From NCBI RefSeq assembly GCF_028858725.1, contig NC_084781.1:5216513-5280512 (forward strand): a DNA stretch of 64,000 bases. Reading direction: 5' to 3'. How positions within the stretch are numbered: the stretch's first letter is position 1; each line of letters opens with the position of its first letter. The notes beneath the pieces are model-generated. The model was not told the origin of the DNA. It saw only the letters and a list, made by a program, of their open reading frames with translations, and searched no databases. Below are positions 34,466 to 45,900 of this stretch, in pieces. The DNA comes from Colius striatus. Its lineage: Eukaryota; Chordata; Aves; Coliiformes; Coliidae. Both the position numbers and the translations under genes were made by a program.

Positions 34466-34735
34466 GCGTGTGCTGTCGCCTGCGCCCCCGTGCGCGCCCC
34501 TCCTGGCGGCTCCCCGGGCGCGGGCAGGGCTGCGGGAGCCGGGCGCGGGGCACCCGGCGGGTCCCGGTCTCGGCCCCGCGTCGCCGCCCGCGGCCGCCAC
34601 TATGGGGAGCCCTCGGCCGCCGCAGCGCTCGGGAGCGGGGAGGGAGCAGGATGGGACCCGGGCGGGGAGACACGATGCCCCCACCCGCCCCCGGCTCCTT
34701 CCTGCCAGGGGGAGCGCCGTGACCCGCCTCTAAGA
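34465..34735 (+). promoter_or_regulatory. Orphan CpG island downstream of C1QTNF5
   Basis: A compact, very CpG-rich block with GC boxes begins at the C1QTNF5 poly(A) site and ends sharply near 34735. No known gene starts here. A 43-codon open frame (34602-34733, starting MGSPRPPQRS) has a reasonable start context, but the protein is Arg/Pro/Gly-rich and unlike any family that I know. It could be the promoter of a non-coding RNA, an enhancer-type CpG island or an unannotated first exon. Confidence 0.5.
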
Positions 34736-34738
34736 AAC

Positions 34739-34805
34739 GGCCCTATTTTTAGCTTGAATGAAGAGCTTCCTCATTCCTGCCCAAAAATAGGTCCCTGCGG
34801 GGACC
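34739..34805 (+). other. Imperfect inverted repeat with MEF2-like site plus short hairpin
   Basis: Bases 34739-34763 and 34769-34794 form imperfect complementary arms around a tiny loop (CCTATTTTT pairs with AAAAATAGG, then GAATGA with a GAATGAG-type arm). CTATTTTTAG at 34743-34752 fits the MEF2 consensus YTAWWWWTAR. Partly overlapping it, GGTCCC (34790-34795) and GGGACC (34800-34805) form a perfect 6-bp stem with a TGCG loop. Confidence 0.6.
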
Positions 34806-35357
34806 AGCCAGGGAAAAGGGGCTTTTGGCCAGCGGCCGAACTCCGCGATGAGTTCTGCTGGTAGGGAGAGCTGGGGACGGCTGCTCTGCCCATGTGTGGG
34901 GTGGGCTCTTATGGCCATGTCTGCAGAGCTTTCCAGGCACCCACATACCCAAGACCCCCTTACCCAGCCAGACAGCCACTTCTCTGGCCTGACTGCGCTG
35001 CTGCTACCCCCACAAAGCTGTGCTGCACAGAGCCCCATCTGGCTCCACTCACCTGGGAGCCAGGACAGGCTGACAGTAGCCATGGGGCCAGCCTGTGTGC
35101 CACTATGGACAGTCAGCACAGCCCCAAAGAGAGCTGCCCACAGCCCCATAGCTCTCCAGCCTGGGACAGGGGATCACGCAGTGACCTGGGGCCAGGGGCA
35201 TGTCACTCTGCAACCTGCCTGGCTGCGTGGGGCTAGGGCAGGAATGCCCAGCCCAGCGATGCCAGTGGCCTGTGGAGGTGCTGGGTCTGAGGGTCTTGCA
35301 GCCCTCCGGGGTGCTGAGGGTCTCTGCTAGCCATCTTGCAGGCTCGTGCTCTTTTCT

Positions 35358-35421
35358 GCAGGGGGGTTGGACTAGATGATCTCTAAAGGTCCCTTCCAGC
35401 CCCTACCATTCTAAGATTCTT
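35358..35421 (+). mobile_element. CR1 LINE 3' end fragment
   Basis: The strings ggggttggactagatgat, aaaggtcccttccagccc and accattctaagattct are the conserved 3' terminus of avian CR1 elements. The copy is 5'-truncated to about 64 bp and fairly well preserved, on the plus strand. Confidence 0.92.
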
Positions 35422-36747
35422 CCTCCCAGCCCCAGGGTTGGGTTACAGCAGGAGCATCTGTTTGGGCTGCTGATGGCTTCTTCTGAAAGCAGAGCCACTC
35501 AGAGGCAAACAGCACAGAGCAGATCAATGGATAGTGCTGTCTCTTCCGGGAGGAGGACAATTACTTTTCTTGAGACGAGGCCAGGGGAGTTGTATGGGGG
35601 CTGGGAGCATCCTCTGGTCCCTATCACAACATGGGGGACACAGTTAACAGAATCAGCCACAGACACAGCACTTGTCACAGCAGTTTCAGGGCTCTGCTTT
35701 CTTTGAGATGCTCCTGGGCTTCTGGACACTTTGTCTGGGAACCCCCTAAAGAACACAAGGATGTCTGCTGCTGTACATGGAGGATGAAGAAGAGGATAAG
35801 AGGAGGAGAGCCACAGAAGCTCCAACTGCTTCTGATGAGCTCTACCAGGTGTCCCCGGGGAAGGAGTGCTTAAAGCCCCCATTCCAGCTGAGCTCAGGTT
35901 AGGGAGGAGTCAGCATCCCTTAACCAGTGCAAGGGCAAAGCCTATATAAGAGCCAGGTCCAGCCCATAAGTACTGTAGTGCAGCTGACAGGCAGTGATTT
36001 GCACAGGAAGGTGAATTGTTTGGGGGTTTTGTGGTTCTTTTTTTTTTTAAAGGAAAAGAAAAATAGCACTAGTATCTCTTCAGAGCAGCACATACATCCT
36101 CAGCACACCAAGGTCCTGGTGCCCAGCAGCTGGAGGACACAGCCTGGTCAGCCCTGAGCTGCAGAGGGCACATGGAGCCTATTCCTGGGGCTGATACCCT
36201 TCAAGAACTGTGTGGTTGTGCATATGTCCGAGCCATTCTGCCAGGCAGAGGAGGTCAGCAGTCCCTGTGGCATCAGAGAAAGCATGAAAGAGATCAACTG
36301 GATTATCTCTGAGACCCTACAGCTACAAGAGCCCAAAGCCTTCAACTGTGGTGGCTGAGCATGCACTTGCTGGGTTTCAAAGTGGAAATGCCCTCCATGG
36401 TGAAGGTTGTCCTGGTGACTCCTGGCAGCAGGAGGATGGCTCCTGCTTTACCCAAAAGCTTGTGGTTATGGCATGAGTTCAATGCCCTCATCACAGGGAG
36501 TACTCCTCAGTCATCTTCAGGTGATCCCTGCCAGCAGGCCAGCTGCCCAGGTAAGGAGAGCTTTTAACTGGAAATGGCAGGGGAGGGGGCAGCCCTCACT
36601 CAGCTGACGATGTGGTGGGCAAGCAAAGGGCTTGAGGAGTGAAATAGCAGGGACTGTCCTACCAACAAAACAGCACTGAAGCGGGATCACTTCAGCACAG
36701 GAGTACAGACAGGGGAGGACAGGGTTGTCAGAGAGCTCTCTGGGAAG

Positions 36748-36827
36748 TTGAGGGCCATGGCTTAGTGGTGGGCTTGATGAACTTCAATATCTTTTTTCCA
36801 AACTAAATGATTTTAAGATTCTATGAA
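36748..36827 (+). mobile_element. CR1 LINE 3' end fragment, diverged
   Basis: The pieces gggccatggcttagtggtggg, ttttttccaaactaaatga and gattctatga match a CR1 3' terminus in order, with substitutions. It is short, 5'-truncated and on the plus strand. Confidence 0.75.
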
Positions 36828-39124
36828 GTGAGACACTGGTGCAGGCAAGAGGCACCAGTGGGCTGTGAGCACTTAGAGGGCTGCAGTCTCTTTGGGCTGC
36901 TGAGGCAGCTGAAGGTGATGGGTTGGGATGATGAGGAAGCCATTTGGGGCTCCCTGTGCAGAGCTGTTAATGATGGAGCAAAGCTGGTGCTAAGGAGCAG
37001 CCCAAAGGCCCCCCACAGTTCAGCTACTGCTCCTCACCTGCTCCCTCTTCATGAGCCGGGTATCATTAGCTGCTCATGCTGCTGAGCATCTGCAGCCAGC
37101 ATCTGTGGAGCCAGCTCCCTGCTGTCAGGCCCCAGGCTGCCACTAGCCGCTCATTAGGGCTGGGATGTTGCAGCTGGGCTGACAAAGGGTTCCCAGGGAT
37201 TTTCCCAGAGCCTGGGGGTGGGCCTGGTTTCAGCAAGCTGTCAGCATCTCCCACTCCTCTGCTCCTAAACTAGAGTAACCCAGCAACATTGTGCTTCTCC
37301 CTCCCTGGGGAGAGGAGAAGGGTCTTGGTATTGTGATGAGCTGAGCTGGGCCCACTTGGCTCAGGCATGAGGCTCCCATGCAAGCTCTCTGGAGCAGAGT
37401 GTCCCTGGAGACTCCAGATCTCATGCCCTGGATGGGTCTGTGAGCATTGCTGCTGCTGCATGTCCTCCCCAGGCAGCATAGCCCTGCACCAAAAGCTGCA
37501 GTGCCAGAGCAAGCAGGTCTGGCACAGCTGACCATCAGTTTCAGGGACTCTATGCACTGCCCATTAGCCAGGAGGCTGGTTGCATTTTCCCCCTGTAATT
37601 GCTTGCTGCTGGGCCAGGGAGTGAGCCAAGTGTGTCCAGGGTGGTTCCCACGGGGAAGGCTGTGTCCTTCACATCTTGTCCTCACTTGGCAGGCTCCCCT
37701 GCAGGCAGTTGAACACCCTCTGCATCTGCTGCTGGGGTTGGCTGGGGAGTGGGCTGGGAGCACCCTGACCGTGCAGGTGATGGATGCTGTTCCTGTGCTG
37801 GCCTGAGCAAGCTCTGCAGCCTCCTGGGATGACCAGCCTGCCTCAGCTCACACCTTGGGAGGAAGAGAGGAAGGGTGAGTGGTGCCTCAGTTTCCCCAGT
37901 CATCACCCATCTGCAGCCAGACACCTCCCCTCCCTCCCCCAGAGCTCAGGCAGGCTGCCAGTGTGGGCTTCTCTCCCCTGCCTGCACTGTGCCTGGCAGA
38001 CTGGTCCTGCAGCAGATGTCTCTTTCTTTCTGGCCTCCCAAAAGCCCTGCTCTCCCTGCTGTGGCTTTCATCCTGGTTAAAATTAGCTAGTCTGCTGGCA
38101 TGGCACTGCCAAGGCAGGTGAGTTCAGGGCAGAATGAGCCAGAACTCCTGTGGTCTCGGCCCATCAGGGTCCTGAAACAATTTTCCAAACAATTTACAAG
38201 GCTGTGGGAGAGCAGAGAGTGCTTAAAAGCACACAGCAGCCTGCCAAGAGCTTAGATCATGGCCAGGGAGTAATTCACTGTGCAGAGAATGCATCTGTTC
38301 ACCAGTAGCCCAGCAGGGCCGAGCCTGCTGCAGCCTCTCTGCAAGGCAAGGCAGCAGCAGCTTTAGGTGCTGTGTCCATCCCTGGGACAGTCAGGCTCAC
38401 CAACACCCTCTAGCACCAGCAGTGGGACATCAAGGTGCCGAGGACATATGGGAGCAGAGGTTACACATCCCTGTGTGTTTCTGGCAGCCTGGGAAATCCC
38501 AGGCCCTGAAGAGCAACAGCTCTGCAGACCCTGAGTGCAAATCCCTTTGCTCCAGTGCAGGGAGTAGCTGCTCCTGGAAAGAGATGTACAAGCCCCTCCA
38601 CAAAGCAGATGATGTTTTTCTCCTTGCTAAACAGCTCCAAGGGACCTGAATAGGGAGATAAGATGTCCATCAGTCCTGAGCCCTTACCAGCAACAGCCAC
38701 GTTAGCTGCTCTACCTGCTCCTGGGTCCAAAGAGATTGCAGCAGCAGCACACGGCCAGGCAAGATGCAGACGTTAACCTTGGCACCTTGCAAGCTGCAGT
38801 CTCTGCACAAGCTCATCCACAGCCACCTCCTCTCACTGTAGGGTGGCAGAGCATGGGCTGAGGGATGCTCACCTGCTGTATCTTCAGGTACAATTTCATC
38901 TCTTCAGGGCCAGGCTTTTCTTCTGCAGCAGCCTGGCTTGGGGACATCTCCCAGCACTGTGTTCTGCAATGCCAGCATCCCCAGATGAGGCCCCCTGAGC
39001 TTGTACCCTCCAGCCCCAACCCTGAGGGAGTGATGGGCTTCCTCTGGAGCTGTGGGGTGAGCAGACAGGAGACCCTCATCCCCTCAGAGAGAACTCTTCA
39101 TAAAAAGGAGGCAGCAGGCAGCTT

Positions 39125-41162
39125 TTGGCAAAGGAGACTTTAATCTGCTCAGTTTCTAATCCATAGTGCAAAGAGTTAAGGCAAAGCTTTCTCTTCTTTT
39201 TTTCTATATAAACAGGCAGCAAACAAACAGGCCCTAAAACAATGTGTGGCTACAACAATTTAAAAAACCCTACAGTCCTGGGGAGATGTCCTCCTGTAAT
39301 TAGGATAGGAAACACTGCACCCCAAAAGCCATGAGCTGGAGGGGAGCCCTGTGAATGCATGGGCCAAGCTGGAGCCTGGGGAGCTGCACTTGCCACTGCT
39401 GTATGTGTGGTGGTTGCAGTCATGAGAGAGTGAACACAAGTGGGGTGAGCAGGGAACCTGGCACCTGCCACGTGAAGTGGGAGGACTGGAAGCCATGAGG
39501 ACAAGCCGTTCTAGCATCCCTTAATGTTCAGGAGCCTAGTGTGGCCTGGGGAGTCCCTCCAGCCCCCAGCAAAGGTGGGTATTGCTGAACCCTGCAGCAC
39601 CTCCCAGAGAAAAGCCACTCTCCCACAAGATAGCATCTTCCCCCTGCTCAGGCTTGCAGTGCAAAGGCACCTCCCAGCACAGCCCGGCCTCTCTGCTGCC
39701 TCTGTTTTGGCTGCAATCGCTAATCAAGAAGGAGAACAGAGAAGGCAGGCCATGCCAGCTGCCCTCAGGCTCTTGGCTTGCAGTCCAGGAGTCCAGACTC
39801 TTTCCAGTCTGGCTCCAGCCAAAATTGGCTGTGGCACGTGGCCGACCTCAGGCAAGCAGCAGGAAGAGGAAAAGCTTTTAACACAAGGCCCTCTTGCAGC
39901 CCAGTGGTTTTTTTGGAACCTTGCTGGTTGCCCAAGCTGGGATGAGCCACCTCAGGTCTCCTCAGTCAGGACTGGATGCTGTCCTCAGGTTTCAGGAGAA
40001 ATCAAACTACTTACACTTCTAACAGACAGTAAAACAGAACAAAGGTGTAAACCTGCCCTAAACCAAGACAGCCATGGTCCTTGTACTGCTCCCTGTGCAC
40101 AGCTGCCCATCTCCAGGATTTGCAGAACTTGTGCCTGGAGCTGGAATGTCTCAGTGGGCTCCCAGGAGCTTTGGGGTGTCCCCTTTCCTCCCAAAGACTT
40201 ATACCCTCTAGCCAGCTTGGCCTGTGAAGCAGCAAGCACTGGTGTGAACCACCCAGTTCCACCCTGAGCCAGAAGAAAATGCCTCTTATCTTGAGAGATT
40301 CTCCAGCACAGGCTCAGATGTGTGTTGCTGCTGAGCTGGAGGCATTGGCTGGCCACCCTTCAGACTCCCCAAGGAACACAGCCACCCCAGCAGAATGAGG
40401 AACTTCCCCAGCCTTCTCCTGCAAGTGACCCAACGTGTGCTTTGCTTTGTCTTGCATAGGTGATTGTGGAAGCAGCTCTGAGCCTGCATTCCTCATGGCT
40501 CCTCCTTGTCCTGCCAAGGCCAATGGGAAACTCTAAAACCAAAGGGGGCTGTCATTACTCAAGTACCCCAGAAACCTTGCTTTTCTCCAGCAGAGAGCTA
40601 GGCTCAGCCCTCTGGTAACACAGCCTAAAAGCTAATTGCTCTCTCTTGGGGCCTTGCAAAAGGGGCATGCTTCTGACTTCCCATGGAACTTCTCAGCTTA
40701 GATGGTGGGAGGAGGAAACAAGAGGCCTGAATGCAGTCTGCCAGGTACCCTTCTGGTCAGACCTTAGGAAAAACTCTCCTTTGTCTTGCATCTGCCCTTC
40801 TGATTAGCAGGAGGGCACAGTGTTTATATCAGCTTTGGACCACAGCACCTTTATGCACTCTGCTCTGGATCTCAGACTGCTGCAGGCTCGAGGCAACAGT
40901 CCCTTTAAACAGACGAAGGGAGGTAACTCTTTCAGCTTGCTGCAGAGATCAGTGACTGTGTTTGCTAGCAAGAGCTACAACCTAATTAGGTAGCAAATGT
41001 GGCCAGCAGACACCCCCACCAGCCTTTTGCCCTTTCAGCACCATCCGCAGTTCTTTGGAAGCTGCTCAAGGCAGCCTTGGGAAGTTCTGCTTCCCGGCAA
41101 GATGCAGCCAGGGGTGCCTGTGACCTTCTGGGAAAATGACCCGAGTTCCCCACCCCTCAGGC
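39125..41162 (-). other. RNF26: Probable RNF26 3' UTR
   Basis: Downstream of the RNF26 stop on the minus strand, with no competing gene. The first plausible poly(A) signal on that strand is ATTAAA (plus-strand tttaat at 39139-39144), which would give a 3' UTR of about 2 kb. The segment is less GC-rich than the flanks and has no recognised repeats, which fits a UTR. The extent is inferred. Confidence 0.5.
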
Positions 41163-42554
41163 TCACAAGTAGACGTTGAGTGTCTGGAGGATCATCTGGC
41201 GGCAGAGAGGGCAGTTGCGCTGGTAGATGGCCTGCTGCAGCAGGACTTCCGTGCACTCCTGGCACAGGCACAGGTGCCTGCAGGGCAGCAGCAGGACTGT
41301 CTTGGTTTGGTCTTGACAGATGACACACTTCTTCCGTTCCTCTTGTTCTTTCAGGAGCATCCAGGGGTCGTTATCCGGAGTGCCCTCAGCATCCCCAGCT
41401 GCTGTGTTCAGCAGCTGCCTCCTCGGAGCTTTACCCCGGGAGCTGCTGGGTTCCTCCCTGGGCATCTGGAGACGCTGCCCTGCCACGGCACTTCGGCTCA
41501 GAGCAGGACGTGCCTGCGGGACCCGCTCCACGTCCAGCAGCTCCTCGTGCGTGGCTGGCAGCGGGCCAGCCCCCGCCAGCGTCACCCCGCCAGGGGCTGC
41601 GGGGAGCCTCAGGCCAGGCACAGCCGCTCCTCGCTGGTTGCTCACTGCTCTGCCCCCTCGGCTCCAGTTGGTCACCTGCAGACTCCAGTCCACCACGCGC
41701 CGCCAGGCCTGGGAGGTCATGGCCATGCCCAGTGTCAGCACCGCCACCTGGTAGAGCCGCCAGACATCCCGCTGCAGGCGGTGGTAGGAAGGCAGCGTGT
41801 TCAGGTAGGCCAGTGCCTGGCCCGTCAGCGCCCGCAGCAGCCCGGGGTTGAGCACAAAGGCTCCCACAGCGATGATGAGCAGGAGCAAGCCCAGGCCGTA
41901 GATGTTGACGAAGAAGATGCTGACGAAGAGCTCGGCGGCAGAGGCCAGGAGCCGGAAGGCCAGCTGGCAGGGGGACCACAGCAGGATGGGCACGGCGATG
42001 GCGCCACTGGAGACGTGCGCCAGGAATGCAGCCAGCAGGTCCGTGGCCCTCAGGAAGGGGCCGGCCACCGAGTCCCAGAGGGCCGCCAGCAGCGCCAGGA
42101 GGTTCTGCGTGCCGATGAGGCAGACGTTGAGCAGGCTGTTGAGCAGGTAGGCCAGCAGGCTGGTGCCGATGGCCAGCCCCTCGCCCAGCTGCCTGCCCAC
42201 GGCCTGGCCGCAGCCCAGCAGCCCGCACAGCCCCCGCGCCAGCAGCTCCCTGCCCCGCAGCGCGAGGTGCGACAGCAGGTGCCCGGCCAGCTTCAGCCCC
42301 TCCAGGCCGCCGCAGCAGCAGCCGCGCAGCAGCCCGGCCAGCCCGCAGCCCGCCCGGGCCAGCGCGCCCAGCAGCCCGTCCCAGCAGGCCAGAGCGGCCG
42401 CGGAGGCGGCGGCGGGCAGCGCGCAGGCCGCGGCCAGCAGCCACAGCAGCGCCGACACCAGCGAGGACACGAGCAAGAAGTTGATGTCGAGCAGCAGCAG
42501 CAGCAGGTCCAGGGCGAGCCGCAGCGCGCCCAGCAGCGCCAGCAGCGGCTCCAT
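41163..42554 (-). CDS. RNF26: RING finger protein 26, ER-membrane E3 ubiquitin ligase
   Basis: A single uninterrupted coding exon of 463 aa on the minus strand (human 433, also intronless in its coding part). It is an ER-resident E3 ligase; in mammals it holds endosomes near the nucleus through SQSTM1 ubiquitination and stabilises STING. The N-terminal half is strongly hydrophobic with several membrane segments (LDLLLLLLDINFLLVSSL, later LAIGTSLLAYLLNSLLNVCL). The C-terminal RING spans about residues 410-451 (KKCVICQDQ, LPCRHLCLCQEC, RNCPLC), and the protein ends ILQTLNVYL as in human. The start is in a perfect Kozak context (GCCGCCATGG). An in-frame upstream ATG at 42662 overlaps an inverted CCAAT box and is not favoured. 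The gene points opposite to its neighbours, as in human. Confidence 0.97.
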   Translation of the reverse strand: MEPLLALLGALRLALDLLLLLLDINFLLVSSLVSALLWLLAAACALPAAASAAALACWDGLLGALARAGCGLAGLLRGCCCGGLEGLKLAGHLLSHLALRGRELLARGLCGLLGCGQAVGRQLGEGLAIGTSLLAYLLNSLLNVCLIGTQNLLALLAALWDSVAGPFLRATDLLAAFLAHVSSGAIAVPILLWSPCQLAFRLLASAAELFVSIFFVNIYGLGLLLLIIAVGAFVLNPGLLRALTGQALAYLNTLPSYHRLQRDVWRLYQVAVLTLGMAMTSQAWRRVVDWSLQVTNWSRGGRAVSNQRGAAVPGLRLPAAPGGVTLAGAGPLPATHEELLDVERVPQARPALSRSAVAGQRLQMPREEPSSSRGKAPRRQLLNTAAGDAEGTPDNDPWMLLKEQEERKKCVICQDQTKTVLLLPCRHLCLCQECTEVLLQQAIYQRNCPLCRQMILQTLNVYL

Positions 42555-42775
42555 GGCGGCGCCGTACGGCGGCCTCAGCCGCGGCCCCTGCGCGCCGCCA
42601 TGCTGCGCCGCGCCGCCCCCGGCCAATCGGCGGCCAGCGCCGCGCCGGTCCCGGCAGCCCATTGGGCGGTTCGGAGGACGCGGCGGGGGGCGGGGCCGAG
42701 ACTGGCCACGCCCACCCCGGCGCCGTTAAAGAGCCCGCGGCGGCCGTGGGGCCGGGGCGCGGGGGTAGCGCTCGC
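42555..42775 (-). promoter_or_regulatory. RNF26: RNF26 promoter, CpG island
   Basis: A CpG-rich block continues from the coding exon. CCAAT occurs on the plus strand at 42623-42627 and in the RNF26 orientation at 42661-42665 (plus-strand attgg), about 110 bases before the start codon. There are GC boxes around 42685-42700 and no TATA box on the gene strand. Confidence 0.65.
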
Positions 42776-42787
42776 CCAGGCGGCAGC

Positions 42788-42993
42788 AGGCCGGGGGAGC
42801 TTGGGACAGGCTCGGCCCTGGCACGGCCCTCGGGGTTGGGGCAGCATTGAGCGCTGCTCTCGCCCTGCCGCCGCCAGGCCGGGGGAGCTTGGGAGAGGCT
42901 CAGCCCTGGCACGGCCCTCACACGGCCCTCGGGGTTGGGGCAGCATTGAGCGCCGCTCTCGCCCCGCCGCCACCAGGCCGGGCGAGCTTGGGA
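42788..42993 (+). repeat. 88/99-bp tandem repeat, 2.2 copies
   Basis: AGGCCGGG(G/C)GAGCTTGGGA recurs at 42788, 42876 and 42975. The second unit is longer because an 11-base piece (CACGGCCCTCA) is itself duplicated. The array lies just upstream of the RNF26 promoter. Confidence 0.9.
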
Positions 42994-45900
42994 CCGCCGA
43001 GCAGTTCCCTGCGAGGTGTCCCAGAGTAACCCCGTGGCCATGTCCTGGCACAAGGTTACAACCCCAGAGCAGCTCCTGCTGGCTCCTTGGCCGGGTGTGA
43101 TGCTGCCAGAGCTGCTGGCCTTCGGTCTGCCGTGCTTCAGGAGATGGTCCAGCCCCCGAGCCCTGCCAGCGGTGACAAGCTCAGGAAAACCCAGCCTTGG
43201 AGCCCAAGGCTTTTAAGGAAGGGCAGAGCAAGCAGAGCAAGTGACCCATGGGAAAGACATTTGTGACCCCTGGGAGACAGCAGCCAGTGTGGAACCAAGG
43301 AGAGGAGCGCTGCAGCCCTGGGCAGCAAGGGAGGAGCCCTGAGGGAGCAGAACACTGACATCTTCTGCCTCATCCCCTGCAAGTTTTGCTCCATAACGAA
43401 CGCCCCAGGTCAGGACAGGAGCTGGGACAAGGGGCACGTCCTGGCATACTCTGTGTGAGCTGCTGTTGCCTGGTGCCACGCAGCTCTTCGTGAGCTGCAG
43501 CACTGGCTGGACTGCCAGGATGGCAGAGCCGTGCAGTGTTTGCCTGGCTGTCCCTGCCTGGGCTCTGTCCCACTGGCTGGCTCCCTGCCAGCCCTGTCCC
43601 CTCCCTGCCTGGTCGGTTTTGGCTGTGGGCTCCCTCTCAGCGAGTGCCTGAGTCCCAAGGCTGCGTGACGGAGACGGGATGCTTTCAGCATTTATGGTAA
43701 TGTTTGGATTTCTCATTGCCTTACCAAACAGGAGAGGGGGAACAAATAGCTGAGCCAAGAGCTGGGCTTGCTCCACTCACTCCTTGCCTCTGGCTGTGCA
43801 CCTGCCTGCCCCTGCCTGCTCCTGCCACCTGCCCTGGCCTATGCCGTGCCCAGAGCCCCCTGCCCAGGGCAGGCTTCCCACTACAAGGCCAGAGAGGGGC
43901 TCAGGCACCCTGGCACAGGGCAAGGAGGGTGCAGGGAGTGGGAGCACCCAGGAGATGAGGTCAGACTGGAACACCGATTTGGCTGGAGCAGAATAGGGCA
44001 GGGGTCTCGGTGGGTGGGCTGCAAGGCTGGGGAGCAGGGATGGAAAATGCCTTCCTGGGGCCCAGTGGGGGAGGCAGAGGTCCTTGGCAGGCTGCCTGGC
44101 AACTGGGCCGTGACCAGGACCCCTCCTTGCGAGGAGAGCCCCGCAGCTGTCCCTGCACTTGCTGGAGGTTCGGGAGCGATGCCCATGGCAGCTGCTGACA
44201 GCAGGACGGGCTGGCCCAGCTGTGAGCCCTCACCCCTCCTCAGCCTCTCTGCTCATTTGGCACTGTAAAGCAGGCTGCACTGGTGCTTACTGGGGCCACC
44301 ACAGCCCACCTGAAGGACACAGGCATGTGCACCCCTGCCCTGCAGGCAACGCTGGCTGGAGACAGGCTGTGCAGAGCACCCACTGCGCTGGCACAGAGCC
44401 TGGCCACCGGGCTGCTGCTGCATCATGCCTCTGAGCTGCCTTCCCGGCGCTGAGCTCACCACAGCCCGGCAGCTGCCTCACATTTTGGGGAAACACAGTC
44501 AGTGAAGCCAGATCTGGGGCTGCCTCGACTCTCATTCTTGTAGCTTTTAGCTGGAAGCAGAGGGAGGGAGTGAATAGGAAGCAACTCTGGGGGGTGGGTG
44601 TTGGGGTGCTCGAGGAGCTCTCTGGAATCCAGTGTGCCTGGAGGGGACAAGGCTGTGTGGAGCCTGGGGCCAGGCCAGCAGTGCCAGGGCTGCCTGGCAT
44701 CGCACCCTGGGCAAGTCCCAGCAGACTGCCTGGGAACAGGCCGTGGGTGGCAGAGGAACAGGAGGAATGAGGCAGACAAAGGACTGGCAACACAACCTGC
44801 AGTGACAAAGTTGGGTGCTTGGGACCACCACAGCTCCCTCCAGGCCCACCTCAGTAATGGGACAGGCTGCCTGCCCAGCCCCAGTATTTTCCCCTGGCCC
44901 TGGCTGCAGGGGCAGGTCCCTCTCTGCTGCTGCCCTGAGGCAGGAAGGGTGTTTCTGGGGTGTGGGTCCTGCTGGCATCAGGCCAGTGCTCCCAGTGCGC
45001 TCCTGGCTGGTGGAGCAGCTGGGACCACACCTAGGGAGCCCTCTCTTGCAGAGCCCAGCTGTGCTGCAGCCCTGGCACCTGGCACAAACCAGCCAGCACG
45101 CTTCTCCTGGGCAGTGCCAGCAGCCTTACCTTGGCTCCCCTCAAGATGCCATGGCCCAGGGCCAGGCAGATGCCTCGGCACGGCGGCGGCCGCCTGCAGC
45201 CCCATGCTCGCAGGCCAGGAGGGAACAATAGCTCATTCCAGTGCATCCGCTCCAGGCAGGTTCCCCCGTCCCCACTTGGGCTCAGCTCCAGGCTGCCATG
45301 GCTCACTCTTCCTCTGGCCTTCGCCTGTAGTCTCAGAGGTGCAGGTGACAGCATCCCCACTGCACACAGCGCTGCTGGCGGCAACCACAGCCCGCATCCG
45401 CCCGTCCGGGGCTGCAAGGACAGGAGGACTTGGGAGCTGGAGGGTGCCCATGTGCCCCAGCAGCCCTGGCAGCGGGCACCTTCCCTGCCTCTCCTTGCTC
45501 TGCGGATTGGTGGAAGAGTGGGAGCACGAAGGCTGCCTGCCGTGTTTCCAGAGGGCTGTGTGGCTCCCCACGAGGGGAGCTGAGATGTCTCTCTCCTCCT
45601 GGAGCCTGGCCAGATGGCCCTGGGAAAAGCAAGTCCTCTTCCATGGGAAAGTCCTGCAAGGAGAAATTCCTGCTCAGCTCAGCCAGCTTCACTGTTCCCC
45701 TGGGCCCTGGTGCCCCGGCATGTCCCTGATGCTGTGAGGCCGAGCGGGGCTAGTGGTGTGGGGAGGTGGCATGGGGACTGTACTCTGCCTTCTCCCAGGC
45801 AGCCCTCGTCCACATGCCTTCCCCAGCATGAAGCCTTCCCCAAAGCCCTCCAAAGGGATCCTCTACAGCCCACAGCTTGAAGGGGGGCTCCCTCCAAGCT

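Larger units (their letters stand above)
34806..39120. other. C1QTNF5-RNF26 intergenic region
   Basis: About 4.3 kb without a recognised gene. It contains two CR1 fragments (35358-35421, 36748-36827), a T-rich tract near 36040-36065 and a TATA-like TATATAAG at 35943-35950 with no supported exon after it. Confidence 0.6.

Noticed and set aside
42555-42662. In-frame N-terminal extension of RNF26 from an upstream ATG
   Set aside because: The upstream ATG overlaps an inverted CCAAT box, the added residues are low-complexity, and the ATG at 42554 has a perfect Kozak context and matches the human start.
41136-43100. A 654-codon open frame on the plus strand across RNF26
   Set aside because: It is the antisense of the RNF26 coding exon, kept open by extreme GC bias. 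The product is Gln/Ala/Arg-rich with no family resemblance, while the minus-strand frame is clear RNF26.
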